This document shows, one piece after another, positions 10,289 through 19,686 of a stretch of DNA of 64,000 nt. The stretch is taken from the NCBI GenBank assembly GCA_005885555.1, contig VAWN01000032.1, forward strand, positions 1 through 64,000. Direction: 5' to 3'. Made by a program: the position numbers and the translations under genes. The notes beneath the pieces were generated by a model. It was not told the origin of the DNA and made no database searches. It was given only the letters and a program-made list of their open reading frames with translations. Source of the DNA: Actinomycetota bacterium. GTDB lineage: Bacteria > Actinomycetota > Actinomycetes > Mycobacteriales > Micromonosporaceae. How positions within the stretch are numbered: the first letter of the stretch is position 1; each line of letters starts with the position of its first letter.

Positions 10289-11869
10289 ATGACAGAGCGG
10301 CGCGCCGAGTCGGGCTTTCCACTCCAACCGGTCTACCGGACCGAGGACCTGCCGAAGGACCTCGCCGACCGGCTGGGCGAACCGGGGGAGTTCCCGTACA
10401 CCCGCGGCGTGTACCCGACGATGTACACCCGGCGACCGTGGACGATGCGCCAGTACGCCGGCTTCGGCACCGCCGCGGAGTCCAACGAGCGCTACCACCA
10501 GCTGCTCGCCGCAGGTACCCATGGGCTGTCCGTGGCGTTCGACCTGCCCACGCAGATGGGGTACGACTCGGACGACCCGGTCGCGCACGGCGAGGTCGGC
10601 AAGGTCGGCGTGGCCATCGACTCGATCGATGACATGCGGCGGCTGTTCGACGGCATCCCGCTGGCCGAGGTCACCACCAGCATGACGATCAACGCGCCGG
10701 CCGCGATCCTGCTCCTGCTGTACCAGCTGGTCGCCGAGGAGCAGGGGGTACCCGGGGACAAGCTCGGCGGGACGATCCAGAACGACGTGCTCAAGGAGTA
10801 CATCGCCCGGGGCACCTACATCTTCCCGCCCAAGCCGTCGTTGCGGCTGGTGGCCGACACGTTCGCCTACTGCCGGGCCGAGATACCGCGGTGGAACACG
10901 ATCTCCATCTCCGGGTACCACATGGCCGAGGCCGGCGCGACGCCCGTGCAGGAGATCGCGTTCACTCTGGCCAACGGCGTCGACTACGTGCGGGCGGCGC
11001 TGGCCGCGGGCCTGGCGGTCGACGACTTCGCGCCCCGCCTGTCGTTCTTCTTCGTGGCGCGCACCACACTGCTGGAGGAGGTCGGGAAGTTCCGCGCGGC
11101 GCGGCGGATGTGGGCCCGGCTGATGCGCGAGGAGTTCGGCGCGAAGGACCCGAAGTCCTGGATGCTGCGGTTCCACACACAGACGGCCGGGGTGCAGCTG
11201 ACCGCACAGCAACCGGAGGCGAACCTGATCCGGGTGGCGGTGCAGGCGCTGGGCGCGGTACTCGGCGGTACCCAGTCGTTGCACACGAACGCGTACGATG
11301 AAGCGATCGCTCTCCCGAGCGAGAAGGCCGCCCGGCTGGCCCTGCGCACCCAGCAGGTGCTCGCCCACGAGACCGACCTGACCGCGATCGTCGACCCGTT
11401 CGCCGGTTCCTATGCGGTCGAGACGCTGACCGACCGGATCGAACACGAGGCCACCGAGCTGATGGCCCGGGTGTTCGAACACGGTTCGTCGGTCGACGCC
11501 ATCGAGGCGGGCTTCCAGAAGCGGGAGATCGAGGCCAGCGCCTACCGGGTGGCCCAGGAGATCGACGCGGGGGACCGGGTCGTGGTCGGGGTGAACCGGT
11601 ACCGGCTGGCCGAGGAGGAGCCGTACCAGCCGCTGCGCGTCGACCCGGCGATCGAGGCGGCGCAGGTGCAGCGCCTGGCGAAACTGCGCGCCGAGCGGGA
11701 CGCTCCCGCGGTCGAGCAGGCACTGTCTCGTTTGCGCCAAGCTGCGGCGGGTACCCCCAACGTGCTGTACCCCTTGAGGGAGGCGCTGCGGCTGCGGGCC
11801 AGCGTCGGCGAGGTCTGCCACTCGCTGCGCGAGGTCTGGGGGCGCTACCAGCCGGTCGAGCGGTTCTGA
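10289..11869 (+). CDS. Methylmalonyl-CoA mutase large (catalytic barrel) subunit, lacking B12 domain
   Basis: A 526-residue acyl-CoA mutase alpha chain. It matches the TIM-barrel domain ([52 protein letters not shown]) but ends before a cobalamin-binding domain, so a separate small subunit with the DxHxxG motif must be supplied from elsewhere; none is in this window. The Tyr of RQYAGF and the Arg of FAPRLSFF, which in the family mark methylmalonyl-CoA over isobutyryl-CoA, are both kept, so succinyl-/methylmalonyl-CoA interconversion is favoured. It complements the carboxylase subunits elsewhere in the window. Confidence 0.9.
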   Translation: MTERRAESGFPLQPVYRTEDLPKDLADRLGEPGEFPYTRGVYPTMYTRRPWTMRQYAGFGTAAESNERYHQLLAAGTHGLSVAFDLPTQMGYDSDDPVAHGEVGKVGVAIDSIDDMRRLFDGIPLAEVTTSMTINAPAAILLLLYQLVAEEQGVPGDKLGGTIQNDVLKEYIARGTYIFPPKPSLRLVADTFAYCRAEIPRWNTISISGYHMAEAGATPVQEIAFTLANGVDYVRAALAAGLAVDDFAPRLSFFFVARTTLLEEVGKFRAARRMWARLMREEFGAKDPKSWMLRFHTQTAGVQLTAQQPEANLIRVAVQALGAVLGGTQSLHTNAYDEAIALPSEKAARLALRTQQVLAHETDLTAIVDPFAGSYAVETLTDRIEHEATELMARVFEHGSSVDAIEAGFQKREIEASAYRVAQEIDAGDRVVVGVNRYRLAEEEPYQPLRVDPAIEAAQVQRLAKLRAERDAPAVEQALSRLRQAAAGTPNVLYPLREALRLRASVGEVCHSLREVWGRYQPVERF

Positions 11870-12178
11870 CCGAACGGCGCACGGGCTGTGCGGCACCCGA
11901 CACCGGGTTCGGGTAAAGCTGGCCGCCGGTCTGCCGATCGGCGGTGGAAAGTTTGCTGTACGTGACCATGCGGGTCGTTACCCGTTGTAGGAGGTGTGAG
12001 ATCGGTGCCGGGGATGAATGCGGATTCACGCCCCGCATTGCCGGTCTCTGACCGCCCCTACCAGGCAATTCGTAACGCTCCGCAGTCTGCTAGGCACAGG
12101 AATGAGATTGCGCAGCGTCACCACCCTGGGTCTAGGCTGTCCCAGTTGTTACCCGCTGACCGAGATCAAGTAGAGACC
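11870..12178 (+). other. 309-base intergenic region after the mutase gene
   Basis: Holds a hairpin at 11923-11944 (CCGCCGGTC, loop TGCC, GATCGGCGG, one G-T pair) fit to terminate the mutase transcript, a GGAGG at about 11989 followed by several GTG codons in the amidohydrolase frame, and TAGGCT at 12133-12138, 7 bases before an in-frame TTG at 12146. So the amidohydrolase start is uncertain: TTG 12146 (leaderless) and GTG 12179 are the main options. I see no other gene. Confidence 0.5.
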
Positions 12179-13519
12179 GTGACTGGTGCACTGAGCGTTT
12201 CCGCGAAAAACCCGAGGCCCACGGCGGTCTCGGGCCGCTCGGTGGCCTTCGACGACGATCCGGCGTCCGCGACACTGGACGCCGCCGGCCGGATCGACGT
12301 CGCCTGGCCGGAGCCCCCGCCGGGGGCCGACCCGCTACCGGGGCAGCTCGACCGGTGGCTCGCCGCCCGGGGGGCCGAGCTCGTCGCGGTACGCCGGCAC
12401 ATCCACGCCCACCCCGAGCTGTCCGGCCAGGAGTTCGAGACCGCCGCCATGGTCGCGCGGGAGCTGGCCGTGGCCGGCCTGTCGCCGCGGTTCCTGCCCA
12501 AGGGCAACGGGGTCATCTGCGACATCGGCGTCGGCGACCGGGTCGTCGCGCTGCGTGCCGACCTCGACGCGCTGCCGTTACCGGACACCAAGGACGTGCC
12601 GTACCGGTCGGTGATCGACGGCGCCTGCCACGCCTGCGGGCACGACGTGCACACCACGATCCTGCTCGGCACCGGCCTGGCACTGGCCCAGCTGGCCGAG
12701 CGCGGCGAGCTGCCGGGACGGGTACGGCTGCTGTTCCAGCCGTCAGAGGAGCGCTTCCCGTCCGGTTCGCCCGAGGTCATCGCGGCCGGCGGGCTCAAGG
12801 ACGTCAGCTCGGTCTTCGGGCTGCACTGCGCGCCGCAGCTGCCGACCGGGCTGGTCGGGGTACGCGCCGGTGCGCTGACCGCCGCGGCCGACGTGGTGGA
12901 GATCCGGGTCAGCGGCCCCGGCGGGCACACCGCCCGGCCACACATGACCGCCGACCTGGTGTACGCGCTGAGCCGGGCGGTCGTCGAGGTACCGTCGCTG
13001 CTCGCCCGCCGGGTCGACCCGCGCGCCGGTGTCTCGCTGATGTTCGGCGCGCTCAACGCCGGCACCGCCGCCAACGCGATCCCGATCGAGGGCATCGCCA
13101 AGGGCACCGTCCGGGTACTCAGCAAGGACGCCTGGCAGGAGCTGCCCGACCTGGTACCCACGCTGATCCGCGACGTCATCTCGGGCAGCGGCGCCGACGT
13201 CGACATCACCTACACCCGCGGGGTACCGCCGGTCATCAACGACCGGATGGCCACCGCCGTCGTCGCGGGTGCCGCGGCCGCGGCGCTGGGTTCCGACCGG
13301 GTCGTCGAGGCCGATGTGAGCATGGGCGGCGAGGACTTCGCCTTCTACCTGGAGCAGGTACCCGGTGCGATGATCCGCCTGGGCACCGGCATCCAGGGTT
13401 CGGTGGAGAACTTCGACATCCATCAGTCCCGCTTCGACGTGGACGAGCGGGCGATCGGATACGGCATCCGGGTGATGGTGCACACCGCGCTGGCCGCCCT
13501 GGGCACCGTTTCGCTCTAG
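12179..13519 (+). CDS. M20 family amidohydrolase (N-acyl amino acid or peptide hydrolase)
   Basis: A zinc-type amidohydrolase of the M20D/AmiA-AmiB class, 446 residues from GTG 12179. Motifs: HIHAHPELSGQEFETA, ALRADLDALPLPD with metal Asp, GACHACGHDVHTTILLG with metal His, LLFQPSEERFP with the catalytic Glu pair, and the dimerisation segment VSGPGGHTARPH. Substrate cannot be read from sequence; relatives cleave N-acyl, indole-acetyl or p-aminobenzoyl-glutamate amides. The frame is open back to 11996 and the start could be earlier. Its place near lpdA and the phosphohexomutase matches a mycobacterial neighbourhood. Confidence 0.88.
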   Translation: MTGALSVSAKNPRPTAVSGRSVAFDDDPASATLDAAGRIDVAWPEPPPGADPLPGQLDRWLAARGAELVAVRRHIHAHPELSGQEFETAAMVARELAVAGLSPRFLPKGNGVICDIGVGDRVVALRADLDALPLPDTKDVPYRSVIDGACHACGHDVHTTILLGTGLALAQLAERGELPGRVRLLFQPSEERFPSGSPEVIAAGGLKDVSSVFGLHCAPQLPTGLVGVRAGALTAAADVVEIRVSGPGGHTARPHMTADLVYALSRAVVEVPSLLARRVDPRAGVSLMFGALNAGTAANAIPIEGIAKGTVRVLSKDAWQELPDLVPTLIRDVISGSGADVDITYTRGVPPVINDRMATAVVAGAAAAALGSDRVVEADVSMGGEDFAFYLEQVPGAMIRLGTGIQGSVENFDIHQSRFDVDERAIGYGIRVMVHTALAALGTVSL

Positions 13520-13553
13520 TTTCCCGAGCGGCCGGCACCCGTACCGTGTGCGC

Positions 13554-15677
13554 ATGGCGACCGAGTTGCGCGTGCACGGGGTCAGTGGATCACCGGTCGA
13601 GAGCCTGCTCGACCGGCCGTTGCTCGGACAGGTGGCCGGCGATGCGGACGCCGGGTTCTTCCGGCCGCTGCCGGCGTACGGCAACACCACCGGCCCCGGC
13701 GGCGCCACGCTGGAGGGGTACCGCTGGGGCAACCTGACCGCCGGCGCCGCCGCGCGCGCCCTGTGGCTGCTGCTGTTGCCGTTCATGCTCGCCAACGTGG
13801 CGCTCTGGCTGCGCCCGCCCGGCCCCGGACGGGCCCTGTACCGCACGCTGTGCCGGCTGTTCGCGGCCTCGGTCACCGTCACCTTCGTGCTCGCCGCGAT
13901 CGGCGTCTCCGTCGACCTGGTCGCCTGGCAGTGCGCCACACCGGGCAACCCGTGCGGCAGTACCCGCACGTACCTCGCGTTCCTCACGCACGGCTTCTTC
14001 GCGCCGACCGGCCGCCGGCTCGCGGTGCTGTCCCTGGTGCCGATCGCCGCGCTGGCCGTGCTGTGGTACCTCGGCCGGCGCACCTGGTCCCGGTACGAGA
14101 AGTACGAGCGCAAGTCCGATGTGGACGGTGACGGGCTGGCCGATCCCGGCTTCTGGCGCGGGCAGCCGCTCGTCGGCCGGTTGCGCGCGCTGCACGTCGC
14201 GCTCGGCTTCGGCGCGCTCGACGCGGTGCTGCTCGGGGTGCTCGCGCCGCACGACGGCTGGGTCGCCGGCTGGCTGCTGCTCGCGCTCGCCGTGCTGGCC
14301 GTGCTGCTCCCGCTGGTCGCGCTCACGCTGCCGGCGATGGTCGTCCGGCAGGACGCGCCGTCGTGGACCGAGCGCACCGCGGCGGCCCTGCGGACCGCCG
14401 CGCTCGGGCTGACCGCGGTGGTCTGGATCTACGCGATGTGGCCGCGGCCGGCCTGGCCCACCAGCGGGGGGCTGCCGGGGTACGGCATGACGATCACCGT
14501 GCTGTTCGCGGCGCAACTGCTGCTGTTGCTGGTACTGGCGGCGGTCGCGCTCCGGCAGCACACGCCCGGCCAGTACCTCGCCGGACTCGCCGGTCCGGTG
14601 TGCGGCTCGCTCGGGCTGGCCGTGGCTGCCGCGTTCACCGCCGGCACCTCGTTCCAGGTGGCCGACTTCCTCGACCGGTCGGCGAGCCCCGTCGGCCGTA
14701 CCGACTCCGCCCGGCTGCAACCGCCCGCCGCGCTGCAGTGGTCGGCGCTGGGCATGACCGTCGCGGTGCTCGTGGTACTGGTGGTCGGGCTCGTCGCGTG
14801 GCGGTACCTGCTGCCCCGGCTGCACGCCGCCGCCCGCACGGTGACGGATGAGGACTTCACAGGCGGCCGGGCCGGTGACCCGGATCGCGCGACGGCCATC
14901 GACAACGCCGTCGCCGACGCGCGCCTGACCGACCACAGTGGACAGTTGCTGCTGTGGGGGTACCTGCCGCTCGCGGTGGCCGCGCTCGTGGTGACGGTAC
15001 TGGCGCTGCTCGGCAAGGGACCCGTCGACCTCGCGCCGCGGGGAAGCTGGGTCGCTTCGGTGGTCGCGTTCGCGACCGGCCTCGGTACCTATCTGATCGG
15101 CCTCGCCGCCGTCGGGTTGATGACGCTCGGCTACCGGGCGTACCGCGACCAGTCGGTGCGCCGCTCGGTCGGGGTGCTGTGGGACCTGGGCACCTTCTGG
15201 CCGCGCGCCGCGCATCCGCTGGCCCCGCCGTGCTACGCCGAGCGCGCGGTGCCGGAACTGGCGACCCGGACGAGGTACCTGGCCCAGCAGGGCCGGGTCA
15301 TCCTGTCCGGGCACAGCCAGGGCTCGGTGCTCGTGGCGGCGACGGTACTCCAGCTACCACCGTCCACAGTGGACAACGTGGCGCTGCTCACCTTCGGCAG
15401 CCCGATCCGCCGGCTGTACGCCCGGCTGTTCCCGGCCTACGTCAACCAGGACGTCCTCACCGCCGTCGCCACCGGTGTCGGCGGCCGGTGGACGAACCTG
15501 TGGCGGGACACCGACCCGATCGGCGGTCCGGTCGGGGAGCCGGCCCACGACTGGCGCTTCCGCGACCCGGCCGGCTTCCCGATCCCCCCGTCGGACACCG
15601 CGTACCCCTTGGTACGCGGGCACTCCGGCTACCCTTCCGATCCCGCCTTCGGCGCCGCGGTGACGGAACTGAGCTGA
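13554..15677 (+). CDS. Multi-pass membrane protein with C-terminal alpha/beta-hydrolase domain
   Basis: A 707-residue protein starting MATELRVHGVSGSPVESLLD. The middle has about nine hydrophobic segments (between roughly 60 and 520) and the C-terminal ~170 residues hold a lipase-like nucleophile elbow, VILSGHSQGSVLVAATVLQL, so a Ser hydrolase acting at the membrane is likely. The substrate is unknown. ATG 13554 is chosen because TACCGT at 13542-13547 ends 6 bases before it, implying a leaderless mRNA. Its last 49 bases overlap the end of the DUF4349 gene on the other strand. Confidence 0.85.
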   Translation: MATELRVHGVSGSPVESLLDRPLLGQVAGDADAGFFRPLPAYGNTTGPGGATLEGYRWGNLTAGAAARALWLLLLPFMLANVALWLRPPGPGRALYRTLCRLFAASVTVTFVLAAIGVSVDLVAWQCATPGNPCGSTRTYLAFLTHGFFAPTGRRLAVLSLVPIAALAVLWYLGRRTWSRYEKYERKSDVDGDGLADPGFWRGQPLVGRLRALHVALGFGALDAVLLGVLAPHDGWVAGWLLLALAVLAVLLPLVALTLPAMVVRQDAPSWTERTAAALRTAALGLTAVVWIYAMWPRPAWPTSGGLPGYGMTITVLFAAQLLLLLVLAAVALRQHTPGQYLAGLAGPVCGSLGLAVAAAFTAGTSFQVADFLDRSASPVGRTDSARLQPPAALQWSALGMTVAVLVVLVVGLVAWRYLLPRLHAAARTVTDEDFTGGRAGDPDRATAIDNAVADARLTDHSGQLLLWGYLPLAVAALVVTVLALLGKGPVDLAPRGSWVASVVAFATGLGTYLIGLAAVGLMTLGYRAYRDQSVRRSVGVLWDLGTFWPRAAHPLAPPCYAERAVPELATRTRYLAQQGRVILSGHSQGSVLVAATVLQLPPSTVDNVALLTFGSPIRRLYARLFPAYVNQDVLTAVATGVGGRWTNLWRDTDPIGGPVGEPAHDWRFRDPAGFPIPPSDTAYPLVRGHSGYPSDPAFGAAVTELS

Positions 15678-16624
15678 GCCGCCCCACCGGTCGTGGTGCG
15701 GCGGCGGCGCAGCCACCAGAGCACCAGCCAGACCGGTACCCCGAGGACGACCGCGAACGGCAGCAGCGCGCCGAGCACGGTGAGGATCACCTTGATCGAG
15801 GCGGTGAACGCCTTCCAGCCGCTCTTCAGCCCGGCGAGGAACCCGCCCTGCGCCGCCTGCGGCGGTGCCGGCTTCGCCGCCGCCTTACCGAGCAGCGTCA
15901 CCGCGATCGTGGACAGCGCGGTCAGGTCGTCGAGGCTGCGCTTCTGGCCCTGCAACGACTCCAGGTCCGCCTCCCGCCGGGACAGCTCGCTCTCCACGCT
16001 GGTCACCTCGCCGATCGTCTGCGCCTTGGCCAGCAGCGCCCGTACCCGGTCGACGCTGGCCTGCTGCGCCTGGATCCGGGCGGCGAGGTCCACCACATTG
16101 CCGGTCACGTCCTGGGTGGACACCTGGCGCGACTCCTCGGTACCGACGTGGCTGATGTCCTCCAGCGTCTTGCTGAACCGGTCCGCCGGGATCCGCAGGG
16201 TGACGGTCGCGGTGGACTGGTCGGCGTTGATGGTGCGCTGGTCGCCGCCGACGAAGCCACCGGCACCCGCGGCGAGACCGACGAGCCGGTCCGCGGCCGC
16301 GTTCACGTTGTCCACCCGTACCGTGATGCTGCCGTTGTAGACGATGCTGCGCTGGATGGCCGGCAGCTGTGGGGGTACCTGCGCGGTGCCGCCGGCCCCG
16401 GCGATCTGGGTCGGCGCGGGGACCGCGTCGGCCGCGCCCGGCGGCGCCGCGGCCTGGTTCTGGTTCTCCGGCTGCAGCGGCTTCTCCGGCTGCTGCGGCG
16501 CCACCGCGGCCCGGCCGCCGCCCGACGACGCGCTTCCCGTGGAGCGGCTGCAGCCGGTGAGCACCAGGCCGGTGCAGACAAGTAACGCGGCGACCCGCCG
16601 CGAACGCGAGATCGAGGGTGTCAT
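15629..16624 (-). CDS. DUF4349 lipoprotein
   Basis: A 331-residue secreted lipoprotein. The N-terminus has a basic stretch, a hydrophobic core and a lipobox ending LVLTGC (residues ~16-21), then a Gln/Pro-rich linker. The DUF4349 domain starts at QRSIVYNGSITVRVDN and includes a coiled coil (ESELSRREADLESLQGQK); a membrane helix pair and an Arg-rich tail (WWLRRRR) close it. ATG 16624 is preferred over upstream starts because it places the signal peptide at the N-terminus. The gene ends inside the end of the hydrolase gene. Role unknown; family members sit in the cell envelope. Confidence 0.87.
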   Translation of the reverse strand: MTPSISRSRRVAALLVCTGLVLTGCSRSTGSASSGGGRAAVAPQQPEKPLQPENQNQAAAPPGAADAVPAPTQIAGAGGTAQVPPQLPAIQRSIVYNGSITVRVDNVNAAADRLVGLAAGAGGFVGGDQRTINADQSTATVTLRIPADRFSKTLEDISHVGTEESRQVSTQDVTGNVVDLAARIQAQQASVDRVRALLAKAQTIGEVTSVESELSRREADLESLQGQKRSLDDLTALSTIAVTLLGKAAAKPAPPQAAQGGFLAGLKSGWKAFTASIKVILTVLGALLPFAVVLGVPVWLVLWWLRRRRTTTGGAAQLSSVTAAPKAGSEG

Positions 16625-16631
16625 GCGGGTG

Positions 16632-16683
16632 GGACGGTGCGCCACCGTCCCCGGTTCCGGCAGACTGGCGACAGTGACGTCAC
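16632..16683. promoter_or_regulatory. Two palindromes between DUF4349 and MBL-fold genes
   Basis: Within the 92-base divergent gap there is a perfect inverted repeat, GGACGGTG-CGC-CACCGTCC (16632-16650), starting 7 bases upstream of the lipoprotein start, and a perfect 10-bp palindrome GTGACGTCAC (16674-16683). Either could be a repressor site; the first could also be a leader hairpin of the lipoprotein mRNA. No regulator gene is adjacent. Confidence 0.45.
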
Positions 16684-16716
16684 GACTTCGCGGCGGATGG
16701 GACACGGGAGGCGACG

Positions 16717-17346
16717 ATGCGGTTGACCAAGTTTTCCCACGCGTGTGTGCGGGCCGAAGGCGACGGGGTCCTGGTCATCGACCCTGGTACCTACTCTGAA
16801 CGGGCGGCGCTGGACGGGGTCGACGCCGTCCTGATCACCCACGAGCACGCCGACCACATGGACGTCGACGCGCTGACCGACGCGCTCGCGAAGCGGCCGG
16901 CGGTGCGTATCTTCGCGCCGGCCGACGTGGTACCGAAGCTGGGCGATCTGGGCTCGGCCACGACGGCCGTCGCCGCGGGCGACGAGTTCACCGCCGCGGG
17001 CTTCGCGGTCCGCGCGTGCGGCGGGCAGCACGCGCTCATCCACCCGGACATCCCGCGGATCGCGAACCTCGGGTACCTGCTCGACGGCCGCGTGTACCAC
17101 CCCGGCGACTCGTTCGACACGCCCGGGGACGCCGAGATCGACACGCTGTTCGTACCCGTCGTCGCGCCCTGGCTCAAGGCCTCCGAGGCGATCGACTTCA
17201 TCCGCGCGGTCCGGCCCCGCAACGCCTACGCGCTGCACGACGCGCTGCTCAACGACGCCTACGCCAACCTGCTCAACGGGCTGCTGACCGGAATGGCCGG
17301 CACCGGGTACCGCCGGCTGGGCGCCGGCGAGTCCCTGTCCGTATGA
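16717..17346 (+). CDS. Metallo-beta-lactamase-fold hydrolase, UlaG-like
   Basis: A 209-residue metal-dependent hydrolase. The metal motif THEHADHMD (HxHxDH) is near residues 45-53, and further metal ligands are seen in the GGQHALIHPD and YHPGDSFDTP segments. This small single-domain form is the UlaG-like/YtnP-like class; the substrate is not known. ATG 16717 follows a GGGAGG ribosome site by 6 bases. The stop TGA is inside the first copy of a 14-base direct repeat that also forms the start of the next gene. Confidence 0.88.
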   Translation: MRLTKFSHACVRAEGDGVLVIDPGTYSERAALDGVDAVLITHEHADHMDVDALTDALAKRPAVRIFAPADVVPKLGDLGSATTAVAAGDEFTAAGFAVRACGGQHALIHPDIPRIANLGYLLDGRVYHPGDSFDTPGDAEIDTLFVPVVAPWLKASEAIDFIRAVRPRNAYALHDALLNDAYANLLNGLLTGMAGTGYRRLGAGESLSV

Positions 17347-17358
17347 CCGAGCCAGCTG

Positions 17359-17413
17359 GCACTCGCTCCGCGAGTGCGGGTCATGCGCCCGGTCGGCCGC
17401 CCTGTAGCCGACC
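17359..17413 (+). terminator. Two tandem hairpins after the MBL-fold gene
   Basis: GCACTCGC-TCC-GCGAGTGC (17359-17377, perfect 8-bp arms) and GGTCGGC-N9-GCCGACC (17391-17413, perfect 7-bp arms). They follow the stop codon by 12 bases. No T-run, as usual in this genome. Confidence 0.5.
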
Positions 17414-17467
17414 GTCCGACTCCGGCGCTGCGCGCCTTCGCTCCCGGCCGGCTGCGGGCGGCGGCGC

Positions 17468-18268
17468 ATGACCGAGCCAGCCGACGTCGTCGCGCGGCTG
17501 TACGAGCTGCCGCCGGAGCAGTTCATCGCGGCCCGCGACGAGGCCGTCGCGCAGGCGCGGCAGGCCGACGACCGCGCGGCCGCGACCGCGATCGGCAGGC
17601 TGCGCCGCCCGACGGTCGCCGCCTGGCTGGTGAACCTGCTCGCGCGCCGCCGCCCGGAGCTGGTCGCCGAACTGCTCGACCTCGGCCGGGCGCTCCGGTC
17701 GGCGCAGCACGACCTGCGCGGTGATGAGCTGCGGGAGCTGTCGGTACAGCGGCGGGCGGCGGTCGGGCAGCTCGTGGCGCAGGCACGCAAGCTGGCCCGG
17801 GAGGCGGGCCGGTCCGGTCGGGAGAACCTGCCGCTGGCCGAGGTCGAGGCCACGCTGACCGCTGCGCTGGCCGAACCGGAGGTGGCGGAGGCGGTACGGA
17901 CGGGAACGCTGACCAAGGCCGTCGACTACGCCGGGTTCGGCGAGGCGCCCAAGCCCCGGCTGCGGGTCATCGACGGCGGCAAGCCGCCGGCACCGACACC
18001 GGCACCGGCACCGGCGGCCGCCCGCTCCGCGGCCGCTGACGCCGCCGTTGAAAGGGCCGCGGAAGCTGCCCGTACCCGTGCCAAGGAAGCCCAGGCGGAG
18101 CTGGACCGCGCCACGGTGGCCGAGCAGGAGGCGGCGCGCGTCTTCAGCGAGCTGACCGCGCAGCTGGAAGACGTGCGCGAGCGGCACGCGCAGGCCCAGA
18201 TGGCGTTGCGGCAGGCGCGGCTGCGGCTCAAGGCCGCGCAGCGGGCGGCTGCCCGAACGGGCGGGTGA
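17468..18268 (+). CDS. Helical, coiled-coil protein of unknown function
   Basis: A 266-residue conserved actinobacterial protein. The first ~160 residues are helical (LPPEQFIAARDEAVAQARQ; AAWLVNLLARRRPELVAELL), then an Ala/Pro linker and a ~75-residue coiled coil (AAEAARTRAKEAQAELDRA to the C-terminus). There is no signal peptide or membrane helix, so it should be cytoplasmic. Same direction as the next gene, 33 bases away, so they may be an operon. Function unknown. Confidence 0.78.
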   Translation: MTEPADVVARLYELPPEQFIAARDEAVAQARQADDRAAATAIGRLRRPTVAAWLVNLLARRRPELVAELLDLGRALRSAQHDLRGDELRELSVQRRAAVGQLVAQARKLAREAGRSGRENLPLAEVEATLTAALAEPEVAEAVRTGTLTKAVDYAGFGEAPKPRLRVIDGGKPPAPTPAPAPAAARSAAADAAVERAAEAARTRAKEAQAELDRATVAEQEAARVFSELTAQLEDVRERHAQAQMALRQARLRLKAAQRAAARTGG

Positions 18269-18301
18269 CGCGACAGGCAGTGACCGGCAGAATGCATTGG
18301 C

Positions 18302-19048
18302 GTGACCCCCGACCTGACCGCCGCCGCGACCCGTGCCGCCGTCCACGAACTCGGCGGCGCGTTCGCCGAGGACCCGAAGACCCTGCGCCAGGCCCGCCAG
18401 CTCGGCCTGACCGGCTGGTCGTTCTACGTCGCCGGCCGCGGCGGCGCGCTGGGTGACGTGCGGCCGGACACGGTCGCCGCGGCGCTGGGCTTCATCGCGC
18501 CGGACGCGGTCCGCGACGGCTGGGAGACCGCCCGGCGGATCATCCCGCCCAGCGAGGTCGCCGAGCACCACCTCGCCGAGTGCTGCCGGTGGGGCCGCGA
18601 GCGGCTGGACGTGTTCCACGGGGTCGACCGCCTCGTCGACCTGGCCGAGCGGGTGGTGCTGGCCGCGGATCCCGCCGGGCTGACGCTGTTCGCGGCCTGG
18701 CGCACGATGCCGATGCCCGAGGATGGGCCGGGCGCGCGGGCCGCCGTCGTGGCCAAGCTCCTCCGGGAGTACCGGTCCGGCGCGCACCTGCTGGCCATCC
18801 GCGCGGGTGGCCTGACGCCGCTGGAGGCGCTGATCGCGTCGACGGAGGGCGAGGCGGCCGCGGTCGCCTACGGCTGGCAGCCGCCGTTCCCGCCGTTCGA
18901 ACCGTTGCTGCGCCGGCGGATCCGGGCCGATCTGGTGACCGACCGGATCGTCGGCGAGGCGTACCAGACGCTGGACGTGACCGAGCGCGTCGAGTTGGCG
19001 CGGCTTCTCGACGAGGCGGTCGACCACCTGCAGGTGCCGGTGCCGTGA
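18302..19048 (+). CDS. SCO6745-like helical protein of unknown function
   Basis: A 248-residue all-helical protein matching, from memory, the actinobacterial SCO6745/SalK-like family: an N-terminal segment (LGLTGWSFYVAGRGGALGDVRPDTVAAALGF is the diagnostic region, near residues 35-65), VAEHHLAECCRWGRERL, and the C-terminal LVTDRIVGEAYQTLD. Role unknown. GTG 18302 has no clear ribosome site; a CAGAAT box ends 8 bases before it. Convergent with the cyclotransferase-like gene. Confidence 0.75.
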   Translation: MTPDLTAAATRAAVHELGGAFAEDPKTLRQARQLGLTGWSFYVAGRGGALGDVRPDTVAAALGFIAPDAVRDGWETARRIIPPSEVAEHHLAECCRWGRERLDVFHGVDRLVDLAERVVLAADPAGLTLFAAWRTMPMPEDGPGARAAVVAKLLREYRSGAHLLAIRAGGLTPLEALIASTEGEAAAVAYGWQPPFPPFEPLLRRRIRADLVTDRIVGEAYQTLDVTERVELARLLDEAVDHLQVPVP

Positions 19049-19061
19049 GCTTTTGGTCCTG

Positions 19062-19101
19062 CTGGCTCCGCGCCTCACAGCCTGGCTCCGCGCCTCACAG
19101 C
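19062..19101. repeat. Tandem 20-bp duplication
   Basis: CTGGCTCCGCGCCTCACAGC occurs twice, end to end and without mismatch (19062-19081, 19082-19101), in the convergent gap after the SCO6745-like gene. Confidence 0.85.
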
Positions 19102-19113
19102 CTCGCTCGCGAG

Positions 19114-19159
19114 ATCTTGGACGCGAGCGCCCCCTGCAGGGGGTGATGGCGTCCAAGAT
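19114..19159. terminator. ATCTTGGA-type hairpin, copy 1
   Basis: Perfect 11-bp arms, ATCTTGGACGC (19114-19124) and GCGTCCAAGAT (19149-19159), enclose a perfect 14-bp palindrome CCCCCTGCAGGGGG (19130-19143). The right arm abuts the stop codon of the minus-strand gene at 19160. It lies between convergent genes and may stop both transcripts. Related copies: 27593-27662 and 60727-60778. Confidence 0.7.
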
Positions 19160-19615
19160 TCAGGCGCTGGCGGTCCGGGTTGGCCGGTTGCGCAACGCCT
19201 TGACGTAGTCAGCCGGCGCGCCGGCCTTCTCCGCGGCCGCGGCGATCTCGGCGAGGTACCACGCCGTCGGCAGCCCACCCTCGTACCCGGTGAACACGTA
19301 CACCCACGCCGTCACGTCGCCGTCCAGCGTCGCCACCCGCAGGTGCAGCTTCCGGTAGGTGCCCGCGGCGACGCCCTCGACCTCGTCGAGCTGCTCCGCG
19401 TCGCGCGGGTGGACGTCGTAGAGCGCGACGAACACCCGGTCGCCGGGCGACTCGACGATCGTGCAGACCGCGCCTTCCCAGCCGAGCTCGACCTCGCCGG
19501 CGAAGGTCAGCCGCCAGCCCTCCAGCCACCCCGTGCCGTACATCGGCGAGTACGGGCAGTAGGCGTGCATGCGGCCCGGATCGAGGTTGGAGCCGTATGC
19601 GGCGTAAAGATGCAC
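19160..19615 (-). CDS. Gamma-glutamylcyclotransferase-like protein
   Basis: A 151-residue GGCT/AIG2-fold protein. The substrate loop YAAYGSNLDPGRM is at residues 4-16, and the conserved Glu lies in the LDEVEGVAAGTYRK region. Family members release 5-oxoproline from gamma-glutamyl amines or dipeptides; the substrate here is unknown. GTG 19615 lies 7 bases after TATCGT (minus strand, 19623-19628), implying a leaderless mRNA. Divergent from lpdA. Confidence 0.83.
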   Translation of the reverse strand: MHLYAAYGSNLDPGRMHAYCPYSPMYGTGWLEGWRLTFAGEVELGWEGAVCTIVESPGDRVFVALYDVHPRDAEQLDEVEGVAAGTYRKLHLRVATLDGDVTAWVYVFTGYEGGLPTAWYLAEIAAAAEKAGAPADYVKALRNRPTRTASA

Positions 19616-19686
19616 GGCGATGACGATAGTCCCCTGTCGCGGTGAGAGAGAATACTACAGAGCGTGTCGGACATTTGGGGGCGTAC

